Program-made: the position numbers and the translations under genes
DNA from: Saprospiraceae bacterium
GTDB taxonomy: Bacteria; Bacteroidota; Bacteroidia; Chitinophagales; Saprospiraceae
Length of the DNA stretch: 64,000 bases
Reading direction: 5' to 3'
Assembly: GCA_029212405.1 (NCBI GenBank)
Contig: JARGNR010000002.1
Coordinates: 1-64,000, forward strand
Shown here: piece after piece, positions 61,528 through 64,000 of the stretch
How positions within the stretch are numbered: position 1 is the stretch's first letter
Layout: each line of letters begins with the position of its first letter
The notes under the pieces: generated by a model
Databases searched by the model: none
What the model saw: only the letters and a program-made list of their open reading frames with translations
What the model was told of the DNA's origin: nothing

Positions 61528-64000
61528 TTGACGACAGTAAACGAAAAAGCAGCGATAGAACAAGTTGAGATTGACAATAGGCTCTACTATAAGATAAGCA
61601 ATAGTGATTCTATGCGACCATTTTTTATGAGTATTGTGAGTGACTCAAATCACTGGATGTTCATATCAAGTAATGGAGGACTAACTGCAGGAAGGAAAAA
61701 TTCAGAGTTTTCTCTTTTCCCTTATTACACAGATGATAAAATAACGGAATCATCAGAAATCACGGGTAGTAAAACAATATTAAAAGTAAGTCGAAATGGA
61801 AAAACTCAGACTTGGGAACCGTTTTCTATCCGAAATAGAGGAAAGTATAAAGTAAGCTCAAACCTGTATAAAAATAGTTTTGGAAATCGGGTTCTATTTG
61901 AAGAAGTCAATCATGATCTCGATATTACTTTTCGATATGAGTGGTGTTCAAGTAATATTTATGGATTTGTTCGCAGATCAAAAATTATAAATACTTCGGA
62001 CAAGCCGGCATCTATTTCAATGCTAGATGGTATTCAGAATATTATGCCATATGGTGTGCCTAGTGACACACAAAGCTCCACAAGTAACCTCGTTGACGCT
62101 TATAAAAGAAGTGAACTTCATAAAGATTCTGGACTTGGTATTTTTGCGCTAAGTGCCATCATCGTCGATAAAGCAGAACCCAGTGAAGCACTAAAAGCCA
62201 ATGTGGCTTGGTCAATTGGGTTGGATAATTCAGAATACCTATTATCGTCGCTGCAGTTAGATGCCTTTAGGAGCCTGGAGGAAGTACAAGAAGAAGTAGA
62301 TGTAAAAGGAGAAAAGGGAGCGTATTTCTTAAAAAACACCTACGAATTATCTTCCCTAGAAGAAAAAGAATGGTTGATTGTGGCTAATGTAAATCAGACC
62401 CAGTCAAAAGTGGCAGAACTCATTCAAATGTTGGGTGCAGAAAAAGATATTGTTCAACATATACATGATGATATTGAACGGGGTACCAAAAACTTAATTG
62501 CATTAAATGCGTCTGCAGATGGAATTCATTGCACCGCAGATGAATTAAGGGATTCAAGGCATTTCGCTAATGTACTTTTCAACAACATGCGAGGGGGTAT
62601 ATTTGATAATGGATATATGATAGAGTTGTGGGACTTTTCCACATACCTTTCCAATGCGAATAGAGAAGTATTTGAAAATAATAAAGCATTTCTCGATGCT
62701 TTACCTTCCTCATTTTCATTGCACACATTAAGAACGGCATTAAAAGATTCTTCAGATATAGACTTTATTCGTCTTGCTACAGAATATTTACCACTGAAAT
62801 TTAGTCGAAGACACGGAGACCCGAGTAGACCTTGGAACAAATTTTCGATTAATATGATCAATGAGAATGATGGTTCTAAGATTCTGGATTATGAAGGAAA
62901 CTGGAGAGATATTTTCCAGAATTGGGAAGCAATGGTGCATTCATTCCCAGATTTTATTGATGGAATGATTTTTAGATTTTTGAATGCTTCTACATTTGAT
63001 GGATATAACCCCTATAGAATCACTAAAGGGGGCTTTGATTGGGAAACAATAGAACCAGATGACCCGTGGTCTTATATTGGTTATTGGGGAGATCATCAAA
63101 TTATATATTTGCAGAAATTCTTAGAGTTTATTGAAAAGCATAAACCAGGCAAATTAGCAGAATATTTTGATCAAGATGCTTTTGTATATGCCAATGTTCC
63201 CTATAAAATAAAGTCATACAACGAAATTGTTGAAAATCCGAAAGACACCATTTTATTTGATGAAGAAGCGGATCATCAGATTAGAGAACGTCAAAGTAAA
63301 ATGGGTGCAGACGGAACTTTACTGCATGATGAAAATGGACAAATCCACCGTGTAAATTTCATAGAAAAGATTCTTGCAACGGTATTAGCAAAGTTGTCAA
63401 ACTATGTTCCAGAAGGAGGAATTTGGATGAATACTCAGCGGCCAGAATGGAATGATGCCAACAATGCATTGGTCGGTAATGGGGTATCAATGGTGACCTT
63501 ATATTATTTAAGAAGGTTCCTTTCATTTTTCTATACGGCATTGGAAAATTCCGATTTGGAAGAAATTAAGGTCTCTAATGAAGTGATGGATTTTTATAAA
63601 CAAATTCGTAAAACGTTTGAAGAACATGAAGCCTTACTTGAAAAAGAAATTTCAAATGAGGAAAGAAAAATAATGGTGGATGAATTAGGTTCTGCCGCTT
63701 CGGATTTCAGAAACCATGTGTATCAACAATCGTTCTGGGGTAAAAAGAGAACAATATCAATGGATGGGTTGAAGAGATTTATAAAATCTGCAATCGGTCA
63801 TATGGACCATACCATTCATTCAAATAAAAGATCTGACAACTTATTTCATGCCTATAATCTATTGACATTTGATGTGGATGAGGTAAAGATTTCCTACTTA
63901 AGTGAGATGTTAGAAGGCCAAGTCGCTGTCTTAAGTTCTGGTGTAATGACCGCCGAAGAATCATTGGAAATTTTAGATGGACTTAAAAAGAGTTCGCTTT
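61528..64000 (+). CDS. Large probable glucan phosphorylase, 3' end missing
   Basis: The frame is open from 61459 to the window end, and no ATG precedes 61618; TTG 61528 gives at least 824 residues with no stop, so the C-terminus lies beyond the window. There is no signal peptide. The sequence resembles large glycan phosphorylase-like proteins of the GH94-related clan: an N-terminal beta-sandwich (NHWMFISSNGGLTAGRKNSE), then ADGIHCTADELRDSRHFANV and the conserved YEGNWRDIFQNWEAM, FLNASTFDGYNPYRI, PDDPWSYIGYWGDHQIIYL. Size and partners suggest a GH149/GH161-like beta-1,3-glucan phosphorylase. This assignment is from motif memory, not a search. Confidence 0.5.
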   Translation, partial: MTTVNEKAAIEQVEIDNRLYYKISNSDSMRPFFMSIVSDSNHWMFISSNGGLTAGRKNSEFSLFPYYTDDKITESSEITGSKTILKVSRNGKTQTWEPFSIRNRGKYKVSSNLYKNSFGNRVLFEEVNHDLDITFRYEWCSSNIYGFVRRSKIINTSDKPASISMLDGIQNIMPYGVPSDTQSSTSNLVDAYKRSELHKDSGLGIFALSAIIVDKAEPSEALKANVAWSIGLDNSEYLLSSLQLDAFRSLEEVQEEVDVKGEKGAYFLKNTYELSSLEEKEWLIVANVNQTQSKVAELIQMLGAEKDIVQHIHDDIERGTKNLIALNASADGIHCTADELRDSRHFANVLFNNMRGGIFDNGYMIELWDFSTYLSNANREVFENNKAFLDALPSSFSLHTLRTALKDSSDIDFIRLATEYLPLKFSRRHGDPSRPWNKFSINMINENDGSKILDYEGNWRDIFQNWEAMVHSFPDFIDGMIFRFLNASTFDGYNPYRITKGGFDWETIEPDDPWSYIGYWGDHQIIYLQKFLEFIEKHKPGKLAEYFDQDAFVYANVPYKIKSYNEIVENPKDTILFDEEADHQIRERQSKMGADGTLLHDENGQIHRVNFIEKILATVLAKLSNYVPEGGIWMNTQRPEWNDANNALVGNGVSMVTLYYLRRFLSFFYTALENSDLEEIKVSNEVMDFYKQIRKTFEEHEALLEKEISNEERKIMVDELGSAASDFRNHVYQQSFWGKKRTISMDGLKRFIKSAIGHMDHTIHSNKRSDNLFHAYNLLTFDVDEVKISYLSEMLEGQVAVLSSGVMTAEESLEILDGLKKSSL

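Noticed and set aside
1-64000. CRISPR arrays, tRNA or rRNA genes, insertion sequences, prophage
   Set aside because: No regularly spaced repeats, cloverleaf-like segments, rRNA sequence, transposase or phage structural proteins were recognised on reading; a tRNAscan or ISfinder run would be decisive.
55057-64000. Classical Sus-type polysaccharide utilisation locus
   Set aside because: No SusC TonB-dependent transporter or SusD lipoprotein gene is present in the visible part; the binding lipoprotein has Ig-like and sandwich modules rather than a SusD helical fold. The region beyond 64000 was not visible.

Overview
This 64-kb window comes from the chromosome of a member of the Bacteroidota. 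It is AT-rich. It carries families largely restricted to that phylum (DUF4837, DUF4271 beside a divergent HemD, DUF2851). It uses many lipoprotein signals, and several promoters match the phylum's TTTG-N19-TAnnTTTG form. The mixture of secreted esterases, arylsulfotransferase remains and a beta-glucan locus would fit a marine Saprospiria- or Flavobacteriia-like heterotroph, but the genus cannot be read from the sequence.

Layout. 0.2-5 kb: two surface/secreted genes on the minus strand, each broken by one in-frame stop codon (an arylsulfotransferase and a three-module lipoprotein), flank a secreted esterase. 5-13.7 kb (minus): ADP-ribosylglycohydrolase, an Mla-type lipid ABC pair, a small lipoprotein, DinB protein, O-antigen ligase family protein, methyltransferase, M23 peptidase and MeaB GTPase. 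14-19.3 kb (plus): AHSA1 protein, ABC-F ATPase and a large SF1 helicase. 19.3-27.3 kb: secreted proteins (one a glutaredoxin), an MFS exporter with a palindromic operator, TrhO, a di-haem peroxidase, a Crp/Fnr regulator, QueD and PdxH. 27.6-39.3 kb: DUF4837 lipoprotein, proline iminopeptidase-like hydrolase, an EF-G paralogue, a beta-barrel protein, an SDR lacking the catalytic Tyr, DUF429, AI-2E permease and ThrS.

39.3-53.9 kb: a promoter-to-terminator noncoding RNA candidate, a 38-residue membrane peptide, DUF2851, two bacterial PH-domain proteins, tandem Hsp20 chaperones, enoyl-CoA hydratase, SmpB, a thioredoxin-like protein, DUF4271/HemD, a FemAB-like/GT2/RsmG overlap cluster, a TPR-TonB_C protein and a PaaE-type reductase. 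A THUMP-like methyltransferase follows, ending at 55.1 kb.

55.1-64 kb: a carbohydrate operon behind a dyad-rich regulatory region. It encodes a secreted clan-A glycosidase apparently fused to an outer-membrane beta-barrel, a glycan-binding lipoprotein with three similar modules and an Ig-like domain, a GH16 beta-glucanase lipoprotein, and, after a strong hairpin, the start of a large probable glucan phosphorylase cut by the window end. No SusC/SusD pair lies beside it in the visible part. The simplest model is beta-1,3-glucan breakdown at the cell surface, passage through the fused or another barrel, and phosphorolysis in the cytoplasm. This locus and the 39.5-kb RNA candidate are the most interesting parts of the window. 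No CRISPR array, tRNA, rRNA or insertion sequence was recognised.
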